A stretch of DNA of 64,000 nucleotides from Dehalococcoidia bacterium. GTDB lineage: Bacteria > Chloroflexota > Dehalococcoidia > UBA2979. Of this stretch, positions 40,346 through 50,200 are shown one piece after another. A model generated the notes under the pieces. That model was not told the DNA's origin and did not search any database. It saw only the letters and a list, made by a program, of their open reading frames with translations. Position 1 is the first letter of the stretch, and the number at the start of each line of letters is the position of its first letter. The translations under genes were made by a program, and so were the position numbers. The stretch lies in NCBI GenBank assembly GCA_023228825.1, contig JALOAL010000014.1:1-64000 (forward strand). Reading direction: 5' to 3'.

Positions 40346-41334
40346 CAGTCCACCTTCCCCTGGCCGAAGACGCTGGAGAGTTCAATGTCCATCCGCCGGT
40401 CCGCTTCGGCCCAGCCGGGCGGCGTGTAGGTGCGGCTATTGAGGATGCCGCTGGTGGACACGTTGGGGCCTTCGATGGATCCGAAGACGGAGTTCACGTC
40501 CAGCCGCGCGGGCACGCCAGCGGGCAGGAGCACGGTCGCCTGCCCGAACACCACGCTCACCTCGACCTCTACGGTCTCGCCAGCGGGCACGTCCAGGCGG
40601 CGGAGGTCCACCGTGAGTGAACCGAAGGCGTAGGAGTAGGAGGAGTCCAGTTCTTCCAGGTTGTTCACCACCACGTGGGACTCGCCGAACGCGCCGTCGA
40701 TGTCCAGTCTGACGTCCGCGATGCGGCTGACCCCCAGCACGGCGGTGAGGATCAGCGCCAGCGCCAGCAGGCCGCCGTTCAGGCCTCGGCGTGCCTCCAC
40801 CACCATGAACAGGCCGACCAGGATGAGCGCGGCCGCCGTCACCACTGCCCACAGCGAGAAGTCCAGGTCGAGGTCGATGTCCAACTGCGAGAGCAGGAAC
40901 ACCACGCCGACCAGCACGAGGAGGAAGCCCCAGATGATGCCGCTGCTGCTGCTGCGGCCCCGACCGCGCCCTCGGGCTCGGTCGCCGCGTTCCGTCCCCC
41001 CATGGTCGGCTGCCGCACCGGAAGGCTCCTCCGGAATGATGATCCACGCGCCGATGTACGCCAGGACGCCGAGCCCGTTGCTCAGCAGCGCGATCACGGC
41101 CAGCGCGATGCGGACCAGCGTCGGATCAACGTCGAAGTAGTCGGCGAGGCCGCCAGCGACGCCGCCGAACCAGGAGTCCCTCTTCGACCGGTAGAGTCGC
41201 CTGCCGCCCTCGGCTGCCGGCGGCGGCTGGCCGGGCTGCGCGTCCGCTCGAGGCGCCACTTGCTCCGCACGCAGGTCCGGCGCCTCGGACGGGACTCCGT
41301 CCTGAGGGTCGTCCGGAGGAGGGGTAGTGGTCAT
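40345..41334 (-). CDS. PspC-domain and LiaF-like membrane protein
   Basis: A 329-residue envelope-stress protein. After a Pro-rich head, residues about 45-105 form a PspC domain (RLYRSKRDSWFGGVAGGLADYFDVDPTLVR, then two helices). Further helices lie around 127-200. The C-terminal 120 residues are the LiaF-type soluble domain (VNNLEELDSSYSYAFGSLTVDL and repeated SVFGQ motifs), which forms a beta-helix-like stack. Such proteins sense membrane damage. It overlaps the next small gene by 4 bp. Confidence 0.9.
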   Translation of the reverse strand: MTTTPPPDDPQDGVPSEAPDLRAEQVAPRADAQPGQPPPAAEGGRRLYRSKRDSWFGGVAGGLADYFDVDPTLVRIALAVIALLSNGLGVLAYIGAWIIIPEEPSGAAADHGGTERGDRARGRGRGRSSSSGIIWGFLLVLVGVVFLLSQLDIDLDLDFSLWAVVTAAALILVGLFMVVEARRGLNGGLLALALILTAVLGVSRIADVRLDIDGAFGESHVVVNNLEELDSSYSYAFGSLTVDLRRLDVPAGETVEVEVSVVFGQATVLLPAGVPARLDVNSVFGSIEGPNVSTSGILNSRTYTPPGWAEADRRMDIELSSVFGQGKVD

Positions 41335-41394
41335 GGAGCGGCCTCCTGTGTTTCGAGGCGGATCGTACGACGTACGCGATGGGCCGTGCGGCCG

Positions 41395-41889
41395 TCAGGC
41401 CTCGGAATCACCGCCAGCCTGAAACTCTCGGTCGGCGCGTTTGCCCTGGTAGACGCTCATGTCGATCGCGCGCCACACCTCTGGCTCCAGTCGGAAGAGG
41501 AGGCGCGGCTCCGTCTGCATGTTGGCGAAGAAGGCCTCCACCGCGGCGGCCCTTGCTGGATCGCCACGGCCGACGTACTTCTCCGCGAGCATGCGGGAGA
41601 CGGGCCAGATGTCGTGGCCGGGGAGTTCGTAGGGCGTAGCCGTGCCGTCCACGCCCACGTGGCCTGGCATGGGCGCCCCCGCCTCGATGCAGAGCGAAGC
41701 GCGAGGGTCGTGCATCAGTTGCTTGCACCACACGCGGTTGGAGGTGCCGGTGATCCAGAAGCCGTCCTCGTGCCAGAGCCACCACACGGGGACGGTGTAT
41801 GGGCGGCCGTCACGTCGGAGCGTGGCGATCACCCCGACGAACGGTTCTTGCAGGAAGTGTGCCAGCAGATCGGGGGACATCCTGGGCAT
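41395..41889 (-). CDS. Pyridoxamine 5'-phosphate oxidase-family flavin protein
   Basis: A 164-residue split-barrel FMN or F420-binding protein. It opens with LLAHFLQEPFVGVIATLRRDGRPYTVPVWWLW, the standard FMN-barrel start, and ends with EVWRAIDMSVYQG. The middle (RVWCKQLMHDPRASLCIEAG) fits F420-dependent reductase-like members. The substrate is unknown. GAGGAG precedes ATG 41889; the longer frame upstream runs over an unrelated membrane gene and is rejected. Confidence 0.85.
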   Translation of the reverse strand: MPRMSPDLLAHFLQEPFVGVIATLRRDGRPYTVPVWWLWHEDGFWITGTSNRVWCKQLMHDPRASLCIEAGAPMPGHVGVDGTATPYELPGHDIWPVSRMLAEKYVGRGDPARAAAVEAFFANMQTEPRLLFRLEPEVWRAIDMSVYQGKRADREFQAGGDSEA

Positions 41890-41927
41890 GCGTGGCTCCT
41901 CGTGCTGCGTGGCTGGACGTTCCGGGG

Positions 41928-42167
41928 CTAGTTCGTGGCCTGGACGGGTGGAGGCAGCGCCACGGGCGGCCCGCCTGCGGTGGCGGCGGCGTGGCGGCGC
42001 GCCTCGCGGCGGCGGCGCATCTTGCGGAAGGCGCGCCAGGCCCCGAACCCCACGATCGCGCTGGCGCCGCCGAAGGCCGTCAGGATGGCGACCACCACCG
42101 GCATGATGCCTGCGGTCGCAATGCCGAGGAAACCTCCGGCGAGGCCGAAGGCGAGTGTCTTGAACAC
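41928..42167 (-). CDS. Small membrane protein
   Basis: A 79-residue protein with one long hydrophobic region that could form two helices (GLAGGFLGIATAGIMPVVVA and FGGASAIVGFGAW), then a very basic patch (RKMRRRREARRH) and a Pro-rich tail. GTG 42167 is chosen because GGGAGG lies 6 bases upstream; the in-frame ATG at 42188 has no site. No family recognised. Confidence 0.65.
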   Translation of the reverse strand: MFKTLAFGLAGGFLGIATAGIMPVVVAILTAFGGASAIVGFGAWRAFRKMRRRREARRHAAATAGGPPVALPPPVQATN

Positions 42168-42524
42168 GAGAAGCCTCCCTCTTCGCACATCCTAACGGCA
42201 CCGACACGGGATGGTTCATCGGGGTGACCAGGTCTGCGTCTACCTGGAGGACCACGGGGGGGGAGGCGTCGCCTGTAGGTTCGGCGGCGCTCGCGGCCGG
42301 ACTCTGACGACTTCGTCCGTTTCGCCCAGATTCGGTCCGCCCTCCCCGCTCCCCGCTCTTCTCCGCGCCTCCCCGCCTCCGCGCTCGATAGCGCGTTGTG
42401 ACGGCTCTACCCATGCCCGTCACGGCGTCGTACGCGCTGGTGCCTACCCTCGGACCAAGCGACACGTCACGCGGCCTCAGGGTGCCCCTCTGGACAGCCG
42501 AGGTCCGCGAGTAAGGAACAGAAG
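42168..42524. other. Gene-free stretch with a pyrimidine-rich tract
   Basis: I find no gene in these 357 bases. A strongly C/T-biased tract on the plus strand (about 42325-42390) is followed by more ordinary sequence that should hold the promoter of the 42525 gene. No clear promoter pair or palindrome could be assigned. Confidence 0.5.
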
Positions 42525-43097
42525 ATGGCTTACCAGGAACCTGACATGAGCACGGCCATGGCCGAGCGCGGCATCGGGTGGATCTTTGCCCTGATCGCGG
42601 TGGTACTCGGCGCAATCGGTCTGTTGCGAGGCTTCGGCATCGTGGGGCCGGAGGGGGTGGACATCCCCGGCATCGGGGACGCGGGAGGACTGCAGGCCGC
42701 GGTCCAGAGCGACTTCTGGGAGGGCATCCTGTGGATGCTGCCAGCATTCGCCGCTGCCGTCCTGGCCCTGGCGATGAACAGTTCGCGCACCATTCGTACG
42801 GAGGACACCCGGTCGGCCACGCGCATGACCGCATATGTGCTGGCGGCCGTCACCGTGGTCCTGGGCGCCATCGCCCTGCTGGTGGGCTTTGGCGTGATCG
42901 GGGATGAGTACGTAGCCACGGACGGCGTGCTCTGGGGCATGGCCTCCATCCTCTTCAGCGTGGTCACCGCTGCGGCGTACGCCACGGAGCCGTCGCCCGC
43001 CATGGAGGCGGACTACCTGGCCCGCCTCGTGGAGGCGAGGACGGCCCGCACCACGACCACCTCGACCGCCCGTCCGGGCACGGAGCCGATGCGCTAG
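42525..43097 (+). CDS. Four-helix membrane protein of unknown function
   Basis: A 190-residue protein with four hydrophobic helices: WIFALIAVVLGAIGLLRGFG, LWMLPAFAAAVLALAM, MTAYVLAAVTVVLGAIALL and WGMASILFSVVTAAAYAT. The first and third share AVV/TVVLGAI.LL, suggesting an internal duplication. The tail is Thr/Arg-rich and soluble. AAGGA precedes ATG 42525. No family recognised. A strong terminator follows. Confidence 0.8.
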   Translation: MAYQEPDMSTAMAERGIGWIFALIAVVLGAIGLLRGFGIVGPEGVDIPGIGDAGGLQAAVQSDFWEGILWMLPAFAAAVLALAMNSSRTIRTEDTRSATRMTAYVLAAVTVVLGAIALLVGFGVIGDEYVATDGVLWGMASILFSVVTAAAYATEPSPAMEADYLARLVEARTARTTTTSTARPGTEPMR

Positions 43098-43120
43098 CAG
43101 GCGCGCAGCGGCCCCACGAA

Positions 43121-43156
43121 GGGCAGCCCGCATGCCGCGTGCATGACGGGCTGCCC
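43121..43156 (+). terminator. Long hairpin after the four-helix membrane protein gene
   Basis: GGGCAGCCCG pairs with CGGGCTGCCC, and the stem continues with CATGC/GCATG after one bulged A, giving about 15 pairs around a CGCGT loop. A GTTTTG lies some 10 bases later. This is a good intrinsic-type terminator. Confidence 0.75.
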
Positions 43157-43238
43157 TCGTGTGACGGTTTTGTCATACGCGGTGGTTCCGGACGGCACCC
43201 CTCGGTAGCGTCAGAGACACGCTCCGGGGGGTGTTGTC

Positions 43239-43703
43239 ATGCTCAGTTTTCTGATCCAGCCGCGGACGCAGGCGCGCCCGAAAGACCTGCTGCAGCGCCT
43301 GCGACGCGCGCGCGCCTCGGGCACGGGCGTCTACCTGCGCGACTGGTTCCCGCATCACGAGGGCGCTCCCACGGGGCCAGAGGCGCTGGCCGCCGCCGTG
43401 ATGGGATGGTGCCGCGAAACCGTGGGCGCTACGCGGCGTCCCTGGGGCATCGCGCACTTCGACCTGGCCCTCTCGACGGCGGGCGCCCCGTCGACCGCGG
43501 AGGCGCTCGCCCCGACCGACGACGCGCACGTCGAGGCGCCTCGCAGCCTCTCGCTCCGCCGGCTGGCGCCGAGCGACCTCTACCCCGGCGACATCGTCCT
43601 CGCGGAGGTGCAGCGCTACCTGGCCCAGCGCGCCCCCGTGGGGCACCTGGCGGTGGCCCTCTTCTCCTGGGGCGACGCGGCGCACGAGGCCCTGCGCGGG
43701 TAG
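43239..43703 (+). CDS. Hypothetical protein
   Basis: A 154-residue soluble protein with no recognised motif. It has a basic N-terminal half (RPKDLLQRLRRARASGTGVYLRD) and conserved-looking patches (YLRDWFPHHEG, MGWCRETVGATRRPWG, HLAVALFSWGDAAH). GGGGGG lies 6 bases before ATG 43239. Codon use and GC at third positions match its neighbours, supporting a real gene. It stands alone between a terminator and the esterase. Confidence 0.7.
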   Translation: MLSFLIQPRTQARPKDLLQRLRRARASGTGVYLRDWFPHHEGAPTGPEALAAAVMGWCRETVGATRRPWGIAHFDLALSTAGAPSTAEALAPTDDAHVEAPRSLSLRRLAPSDLYPGDIVLAEVQRYLAQRAPVGHLAVALFSWGDAAHEALRG

Positions 43704-43793
43704 GTCCTGTCATCCGGCGTCTCCACAGACTTCCCCCGAATCGTTACGGTGTCGCCGCTGAGAGGCAGGGACGCCTCGGAGAGTGGGGGCAGC

Positions 43794-44687
43794 ATGGGCA
43801 GCATCACGGCGGTGGACGAGCACACGGGACGCAAGTTCTACCTGGACGACCCGGACGATCTGGAGCCGGACGAGCAGGTGGTCTTCCTGCTGAGCCTGCA
43901 CGGCGGCGGCTCCGTGGGGCACTGGCAGCGCCTCTACTTCCCGGCGGTCGACTTCAAGGAGCGCTACCGGCTGGTGGTGGCCACGCCGTCCGCCGCCACG
44001 AAGGAGCCCTCGCGCCGCTGGGTGGGCGAGGCGGACGATGAGCACCTGCGCAACATCGTGGAGTATGTCTTCGGGCGGTACGGGGTGGATCGCATCCGGT
44101 CATTCTGGCTGGTGGGGCATTCCCAGGGCGGGATGACCTCCAACCGGCTCCTGAACACGGACTACTTCGCGCAGCGGGTGGACGGCTGGCTCAGCCTGTC
44201 CGGCGGCCGCATCGGCCCGGTGGACTTGCCGGAGTCGTTCTTTGCGCCGGTGCGTGTGGGGATGCCGCAGCCGGAGCGGGGCAGCGGCCCTCGGCCAGGG
44301 CGTGCGGCAGAGGTGGACGCTGACATCTCCTTCATCTTCGCCACCGGCGAACACGAGATCGTCGCCCTGCCGCAGACCTCGCCGTGGGCGGAGAAGTACG
44401 GCGCGGGCCCGCGCGAGCGAAGACCGGACGTGACGGACGAGGAGCCCGGCCAGATCTACGATTCCTCACGCGAGGGCCGCTCTACACCGGCCTGGGGCCT
44501 CATCCCCAGGCCGGGCACGGCGGAGGTCTATGTCTACCCGAACGCCCGAGGCGGTCACGTGATTGCGGACGTGGTGCGGCTGGACAAGGGCCACACGGAG
44601 GGCCTGGAGCCGAACGTGACGCGCACCCTGCTGGAGATGGTCACCTCGGCGCCGGGCGGCAAGGCGCGAACGCTGCTCTCGGGCTGA
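43794..44687 (+). CDS. Alpha/beta hydrolase, PHB depolymerase/feruloyl esterase-like
   Basis: A 297-residue serine hydrolase without a signal peptide. The oxyanion strand is LLSLHGGGSVG, the nucleophile Ser is in LVGHSQGGMTSNRLL, the acid is likely in the IFATGEHEI region, and the His is in GGHVIADVVRLDKGHTEG. The layout resembles LpqC/PHB-depolymerase-like esterases. The frame extends upstream to 43749, but ATG 43794 has a GGAGAGTGGGGG stretch just before it. The substrate is unknown. Confidence 0.83.
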   Translation: MGSITAVDEHTGRKFYLDDPDDLEPDEQVVFLLSLHGGGSVGHWQRLYFPAVDFKERYRLVVATPSAATKEPSRRWVGEADDEHLRNIVEYVFGRYGVDRIRSFWLVGHSQGGMTSNRLLNTDYFAQRVDGWLSLSGGRIGPVDLPESFFAPVRVGMPQPERGSGPRPGRAAEVDADISFIFATGEHEIVALPQTSPWAEKYGAGPRERRPDVTDEEPGQIYDSSREGRSTPAWGLIPRPGTAEVYVYPNARGGHVIADVVRLDKGHTEGLEPNVTRTLLEMVTSAPGGKARTLLSG

Positions 44688-44729
44688 GTCGCACCGTTAG
44701 CCGCGAAGCCCCTCGCCGGCGGGTGCGGA

Positions 44730-45911
44730 CTAACCGGACTGCGGCGGATCGCCGGAGGGGAGTCCGTCGTTGACCTGGGGCCAGCCGTCCGCGCTCCAGG
44801 TGATGCGCTCCAGCAGGGCGGGACGGACGTCGCGGAAGCGGTCGCCCTCCCAGGCGTGGTAGACGATGTAGTCGTCGCTCTTGAACGAGGCGATGGCGTT
44901 GTGGCCGGGGCCCTTCCACCGTCCGCTCCCGCGCAGGATCGGTTCGCCGCGCTTCTCGAACCCGGACACCGGCGAGGACGAGCGGGCGACGCCCACGGCG
45001 TAGTGCGGCGTGTCGTACGCGCCGCCGCTGTAGAACAGGTAGTAGTACCCGCCGCGCTTCACCACGGCAGGCGCCTCCACCAGCGCCCCCTCCCACGCGA
45101 TGTCGTCTCGCACCACCTCGCGCCGAGGCCCTGCGAAGCCGAGGCCGTCCGGGCGAAGTTCCTGGACGCAGATGGGGCCCGCCGGGCTGGAGGGGCCGTC
45201 CATCTTCCAGTACAGGTACTGCCGCCCGTCGTCGTCTCGGAAGAACGTGGGGTCCAGGACGGCCACACGCTCAGAGAGCAGCGGACCGCCGATGTCGGCG
45301 TAGGGGCCCTCCGGAGCGGGCGCCGTGGCGGCGCCGATGCAGAGGCGTCCCGTACGGGTGGAGCGTGCCGTGAAGTAGGCGACGTACTGGCCGGCTACGC
45401 GGTGTAACTCCGGCGCCCAGAAATGGTCGCGCGCCCAGGAGGGGCGGTTCTCCCTCGTAAAGATGTGGCGCCCGGTGTGCTCCCAGTGCACGAGATCAGT
45501 GGAGCGCCGGATGGGGAAGGCCGGGAGCACGTGGGTGGTGGAGACGAGGTAGTAGACGCCGTCCGCCTCCAGGATGGCGGGGTCCGGGCAGTTCTCGGCG
45601 ACGATCGGGTTGGTCTGCGCCATCACGAGTCCCTGCACGAGATCCTGCTCCGGCGCGGCCCCCTGGGGGTGACGAGGTGCGTCCGGCGGCGCCAGGTGCG
45701 GCCGCCGCGCCGAGGTGATGGGGGCGAGCGGGTCGGCCCCGAGGAGCCACGGGGCCGCCAGCGCCGGAGCGGCCGCGCCGCACAGGCGGAGGAAGGCCCT
45801 GCGGCCCAGCCTACGCCGCCCTGCCGGCGGCGCGCCTTGCACTCCTCGTCCTTGTCGCCCTGGTGACGCCTCGGACGGGTGTGTGTCCTCGTTGTTCCGC
45901 CGCCCCGCCAT
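44730..45911 (-). CDS. Exported glycoside hydrolase family 43 protein
   Basis: A 393-residue protein with a twin-arginine export signal (RRLGRRAFLRLCGAAAPALAAPWLL at about 33-57). The five-bladed propeller of GH43 has its catalytic set: the base Asp in ENCPDPAIL, the pKa-tuning Asp in VAVLDPTFF, and the acid Glu in GALVEAPAVVKRGGYYYLFYS. FWAPELHRV is another hallmark. It would cut arabinose- or xylose-containing polymers outside the membrane. ATG 45911 has AGGTGGGAG upstream. Convergent with the esterase. Confidence 0.9.
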   Translation of the reverse strand: MAGRRNNEDTHPSEASPGRQGRGVQGAPPAGRRRLGRRAFLRLCGAAAPALAAPWLLGADPLAPITSARRPHLAPPDAPRHPQGAAPEQDLVQGLVMAQTNPIVAENCPDPAILEADGVYYLVSTTHVLPAFPIRRSTDLVHWEHTGRHIFTRENRPSWARDHFWAPELHRVAGQYVAYFTARSTRTGRLCIGAATAPAPEGPYADIGGPLLSERVAVLDPTFFRDDDGRQYLYWKMDGPSSPAGPICVQELRPDGLGFAGPRREVVRDDIAWEGALVEAPAVVKRGGYYYLFYSGGAYDTPHYAVGVARSSSPVSGFEKRGEPILRGSGRWKGPGHNAIASFKSDDYIVYHAWEGDRFRDVRPALLERITWSADGWPQVNDGLPSGDPPQSG

Positions 45912-46398
45912 CCGTGCCGCTCCCACCTCGTGCGCACCGCGCCGGGTGCCCTCTGTCCGTGCTTCGGAGTTCGTGCCGGCGGGAGCGAACCAACGCCCGG
46001 AGGGCATGCGGATCCGACCTCGTAGCGACATAACGTCGCCGAGCGTGTCGAGCCTCGGGGCGTCGCCTCAGGCCTGGCAGGGGTCGGAAGGGACGATCGC
46101 GTCAGCATGGCCATCGTGGCGAAGCGCGAAAAAAACGTCAACGGAAATGGCCGAGGTATTACAAAATCGTAACGCAGGTCGAGTGAGAGAGAGGGCCGAG
46201 ACGCTCGTACAGGGCGCTCAAGTCACCGAGGCGGTGCTCCAGGTTGATGTTGGTGCGTTCCGACTCCGCGCGCGTTCCACGTTGTCGGGGGTACTCCTCC
46301 TCAGTGAGCGCGGTGTGGTGTGGTGCGGCGCGTGCTCGCGTACGGCAGTCGCTCAGCGGTACGGTGGTGCGAGTGGGGTCCGTGGGAATGAGAGACGC
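45912..46398. promoter_or_regulatory. Divergent intergenic region with an A-rich patch and a minus-strand promoter
   Basis: There is no convincing gene in 487 bp. On the minus strand TTGACG (46136-46141), a 17-bp spacer containing a T7 run, and CACGAT (46113-46118) form a candidate promoter for GH43, leaving a leader of about 190 bases. Around 46129-46172 is an unusual AT-rich patch for this genome. The plus-strand promoter of the 46399 gene was not resolved. Confidence 0.45.
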
Positions 46399-47202
46399 AT
46401 GTCCATACCAACGCGGCCAACGCGCAACGCCCTGAGGGCGGCCGCCGCACCGAGGGCGCATCAGCCGGGGCGTCCGCGCTGGTTTGCGCCGGCTCTCGCA
46501 GCGCTTGCCGCCCTCGCAATGGTGGCGGCCGCCGCCGTCATGCCGGGCGTGGCCGGCGCCCAGGCGCCCGATGCGCCGTTCAGCGGCGACCTGCCCTCGC
46601 GAGGCGGGGTCGCCCTCCTGACCGCCACGCAGGACGTGACGCCGGACGCGCTGGACGTCAGCCTCGGTGAGGCGGGCTGCCCGGTGATCAGCATCTCCAT
46701 CACGGAGGAAGGCCGGTGGTGGGTGCATATCCCCAACGCGCCAGACTTCGTGAACGCCCTCTTCCCCGCGCAGGTGGACAGCGGGGCCGGCTTCCTGGCG
46801 CTCTGCGCGACGCCGGCCGCGCCGGGTGACGGTGAGCAGACGGCGGAGGACGCCGTGGCCGTGGTGGAGGCGTACTTCGCGCTGCTGGACGCCGGTGAGT
46901 ACGCGGACGCGTACGATCTGTGGCGTCACGCCCCGGACGGCCAGACCGTGCAGGAGTTCACCGACGGCTACGTGGACACGGCCTCCGTGGCCGTGGATGT
47001 GGGCGAGCCCGGCCGCATCGACCCCGGAGCGGGCCAGCGCTACATCCCTGTCCCCGTGGTGGTCACCGCCACGCTGGACGACGGCACACTCCAGGTCTTC
47101 GAGGGTGAGATCGTCCTGCACCACACGGCGGACATCCCTGGCGCCACGGACGAGCAACGCGCCTGGCGCCTCTACTCGGCCGACCTGGTGCAGACCAACT
47201 AG
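46399..47202 (+). CDS. Secreted protein of unknown function
   Basis: A 267-residue exported protein: a long basic N-region, then a signal helix at about 35-57 (ALAALAALAMVAAAAVMPGVAGA). Residues about 58-140 contain ISISITEEGRWWVHIPN and AGFLALC, which resemble a small beta domain. Residues about 150-267 look like an NTF2/SnoaL-like fold (AVAVVEAYFALLDAGEYADAYDLW and the following strands). The C-terminal domain is similar to lipoprotein NTF2-like domains used as protein or ligand scaffolds. ATG 46399 has GAGAG upstream. Confidence 0.78.
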   Translation: MSIPTRPTRNALRAAAAPRAHQPGRPRWFAPALAALAALAMVAAAAVMPGVAGAQAPDAPFSGDLPSRGGVALLTATQDVTPDALDVSLGEAGCPVISISITEEGRWWVHIPNAPDFVNALFPAQVDSGAGFLALCATPAAPGDGEQTAEDAVAVVEAYFALLDAGEYADAYDLWRHAPDGQTVQEFTDGYVDTASVAVDVGEPGRIDPGAGQRYIPVPVVVTATLDDGTLQVFEGEIVLHHTADIPGATDEQRAWRLYSADLVQTN

Positions 47203-47232
47203 CACCCAACCAGTCGCCTGGACGGAAGTAGT

Positions 47233-47256
47233 GAGGCCCGCCACCTGGCGGGCCTC
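47233..47256. terminator. Hairpin between the convergent 46399 gene and putA
   Basis: GAGGCCCGCCA and TGGCGGGCCTC form an 11-bp perfect stem around CC, 30 bp after the plus-strand stop and 14 bp after the putA stop on the other strand. It could serve both genes. Confidence 0.7.
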
Positions 47257-47269
47257 TCCCGTGCCCGCG

Positions 47270-50200
47270 TTACGGCGCGCGCATGACCGCCAGGCCGAGG
47301 TCGGCGCCGTGGCGGAGGGTACGGATGGCGGTGACGCGCGGCCATGCGAAGCGGCGCAGGAAGCCCGGCTCCCCCGGCTGCGGTCCGTCGATGGGCGAGA
47401 GCATGGCCTTCAGGCTGCGCTGCCCGGGCACGGTTGGGCCGAGGGCCTGCGCGAGTGAGCGGAGCGGGCCGCCGTCGCACGCGGCGAACTCGATGTCCGC
47501 GCCACCGGCGAGGTGGACGAACCGGGCGGAGTCGCCCTCGGTGATCGCGAGGGCGGAGCGGGGGACGCCGGCTGCATGCAGCGCGTCCACGGTCTCCGCG
47601 AGGGCGGGCGAGTCCACGACGGTGACGGCGTTGCCGGCGAGCACGGCGGCGGCGAGCCACCAAGCGGCGTCCGCCCTCGTGGCCCGCAGTACTCCCCGTC
47701 CGAGGGCGAGGTCGTAGCGCATGCGCGTGTCCTGGCCGGCGGCCTGCGTCGTCTCTGCCGCCTCGCCGAGTTCGCGCCGGGCAGCGTCCGCGGCCGCCAG
47801 CAGCGACTCCGCGAGCGCCGGGGGCACCCGTGCTGCGGCGCTGCGCACCGCCTCGATGCGTGCGTGCAGCGGTACATCCCACGGCTCCACGGCTTCGAGG
47901 CGGGCCGGCGGGTGGGGTGGCGGCGCGGGGGAGACGTCCTCGTCCACGGGCGGCGCGTCCGTTCGGCGGACGAAGGCCCAGAGGTAGTCCCGGTGCCCCA
48001 CCTTGGGGCCGGTGCCGGAGAAGTGCATGCCGCCGAACGGTTCGATGCCCGGCCGCGCCGCCGTGGTGGTGCGGTTCACGTACAGATGCCCCGCCTCGAT
48101 GCATCGGGCGGCCTCCTCAATGCGGGAGGGGCTGCGGGAGAAGAGGCCGGCGGTCAGGCCGTACCCGGTGCCGTTGGCGACGCGGTAGGCGTCGGCCGCG
48201 TCGTCGAAGGGGATGAGGGCGAGGATGGGGCCGAACAACTCCTCCGTGGCCGTCTGTGCCGTGAGCGCCGCTGCCGACTCGATCTCCACGATCAGCGGGC
48301 CGTGCAGCAGCGTGCCGGGGACGGGGCCGAAGGCGTCGAGGAGCACCCGGCCCTCCTCACGCGCTCGGTCGGCGGCCTCCGCCAGGCGGTGCGCGGCCTC
48401 GGGCGCGATCACGGGGTTGATGGCCGTGCGGGAGTCCTCGGCCGGGCCCACGCGCCACGAACGCGCGGCCTCCACCAGGCGGTCGCGGAAGTGCGGGTAC
48501 ACGGAGCGCTGCACGAGGACGCGCGAGACGGCGGAGCACTTCTGGTTCGCGTGTTCGAAGGCGGAACGCAGGACGCCGTCCACCGCTTCGTCAATGTCGG
48601 CGTCGCCGAAGACCAGGGCGGGGTTCTTGCCGCCCATCTCCGCCACGAGCGCCCGCGGCCGCCCGTCCGGGCTCGGGGTCTGGGCGACGGCCTCGTGCAT
48701 CCACGTGCCCACGCCGCGCGAGCCGGTGAAGGAGACCATGCCCACGCGCGCGTCCTCCACCAGCACGCTGCCGGCGGATGAGCCCTTGCCGGGCACGCAC
48801 TGCATCACGTCCCGGGGCACGCCGGCCTGGTGGAGGACGTCCGCCAGGCGGAGGGCGATCAGCGGCGTGTGCTCCGCTGGCTTCAGCACCACGCTGTTGC
48901 CGCAGACCAGCGCGGCCGCGGCCATGCCCGTGGGTATGGCGAGGGAAAAGTTCCACGGCGGGATCACGGCGACCACGCCGTGCGGGGCGATCACCTCGTG
49001 GTGCTCGGCCCAGAGCGACTCCGCCGCCTGTGCGTAGAGGCGCAGGAAGTCCACCGCCTCCTCCACCTCCGCCCACGCGCCGGCGCGGTCGCGACCGCCC
49101 TCGCGCACGACGGCGGCGGCGATGCGGTGGCCGTCCGCGTGCAGCAGGTCCGCCGCCCGCCGCAGTGCCGCGGCACGCTCGCCGACGGCGAGCGCGCCCC
49201 ACGCTCGCTGCGCCGCCTGCGCCCGGTCCACGGCGATGCGCATGCCCTGCGGGCTGGCGTGCTGCACCTCGCCCAGGGGTGGGCCGTCCGGGTGCGAGGG
49301 GGCCATGACGGTCACCCACGTGTCGCCGGGGATCTCCTCGGGGAGGGGGTGGCGCACCGGAGGTTCGGCCTGTGCGGCGGCGAGGGCGGCCTGGAAGTCC
49401 GCGCGGAAGGTGCTGTCGAACCATCGTGCGGCGGGTGCACGCTCGAAGGGCGTGCCGTCCGGGGGGACTTCCACCGGGTCGGGCGTCTGGGCGGGCGGGG
49501 CGAGGGCTGCCTCCAGGTCCTCGCCGGTGCGGGCGCTGGTGAGGAAGCCGGACTGGGAGGAGTTCTCCAGGATGCGTCTCACCAGGTACGCCATGCCCGG
49601 GATGAGGTCCCCCACCGGCACGTACTCGCGCGCGGACCATCCGCGCTCGGCCAGGGCGTCGCTCAGCGCGTCCAGCGTGCGGTGCAGCGTCTGGTGCTCC
49701 ACCGCGCCGGGGGCGAGCCCCCTGGACTCCGCGAGCGCCTCGGCCAGTGCGTGCGCGCGCGGGTTGTGGCTGGCGACCGCGGGATGGACGAGGCCGGCGG
49801 CGTCCACGAGGCGGACCAGGAGCGACTCATACATGCGGTCGGTGCCGGCCTTCTCCTGGAAGACGGGCGGCGCCCAGCGGTTGGCGGCGGCGTGGATGGT
49901 CTCGTAGTCCCAGTAGGCGCCTTTCACCAGGCGCACCTGGAAGGGGACGCCGCGCGCGCGGGCGGCCTCGACCACCTCGTCCAGGTGGGTGTCGGCGTCG
50001 CGGAGGTAGCCCTGCACCACGATGCCGGCGCCGTCCCACGTGGCGAGGGGGCCGCGAGCGGCCTCTGTGCGCTCGGCGCCCTGCGTACCATCGGGCGTGC
50101 CATCGGGCGCGAAGACGCGCCGGAATGCGCCCCACACCACGTCGCGCACCTCGTACTGCTCGGCGTCCACGCAGACGCCCACGCCCGCCTCCCTTGCCGC

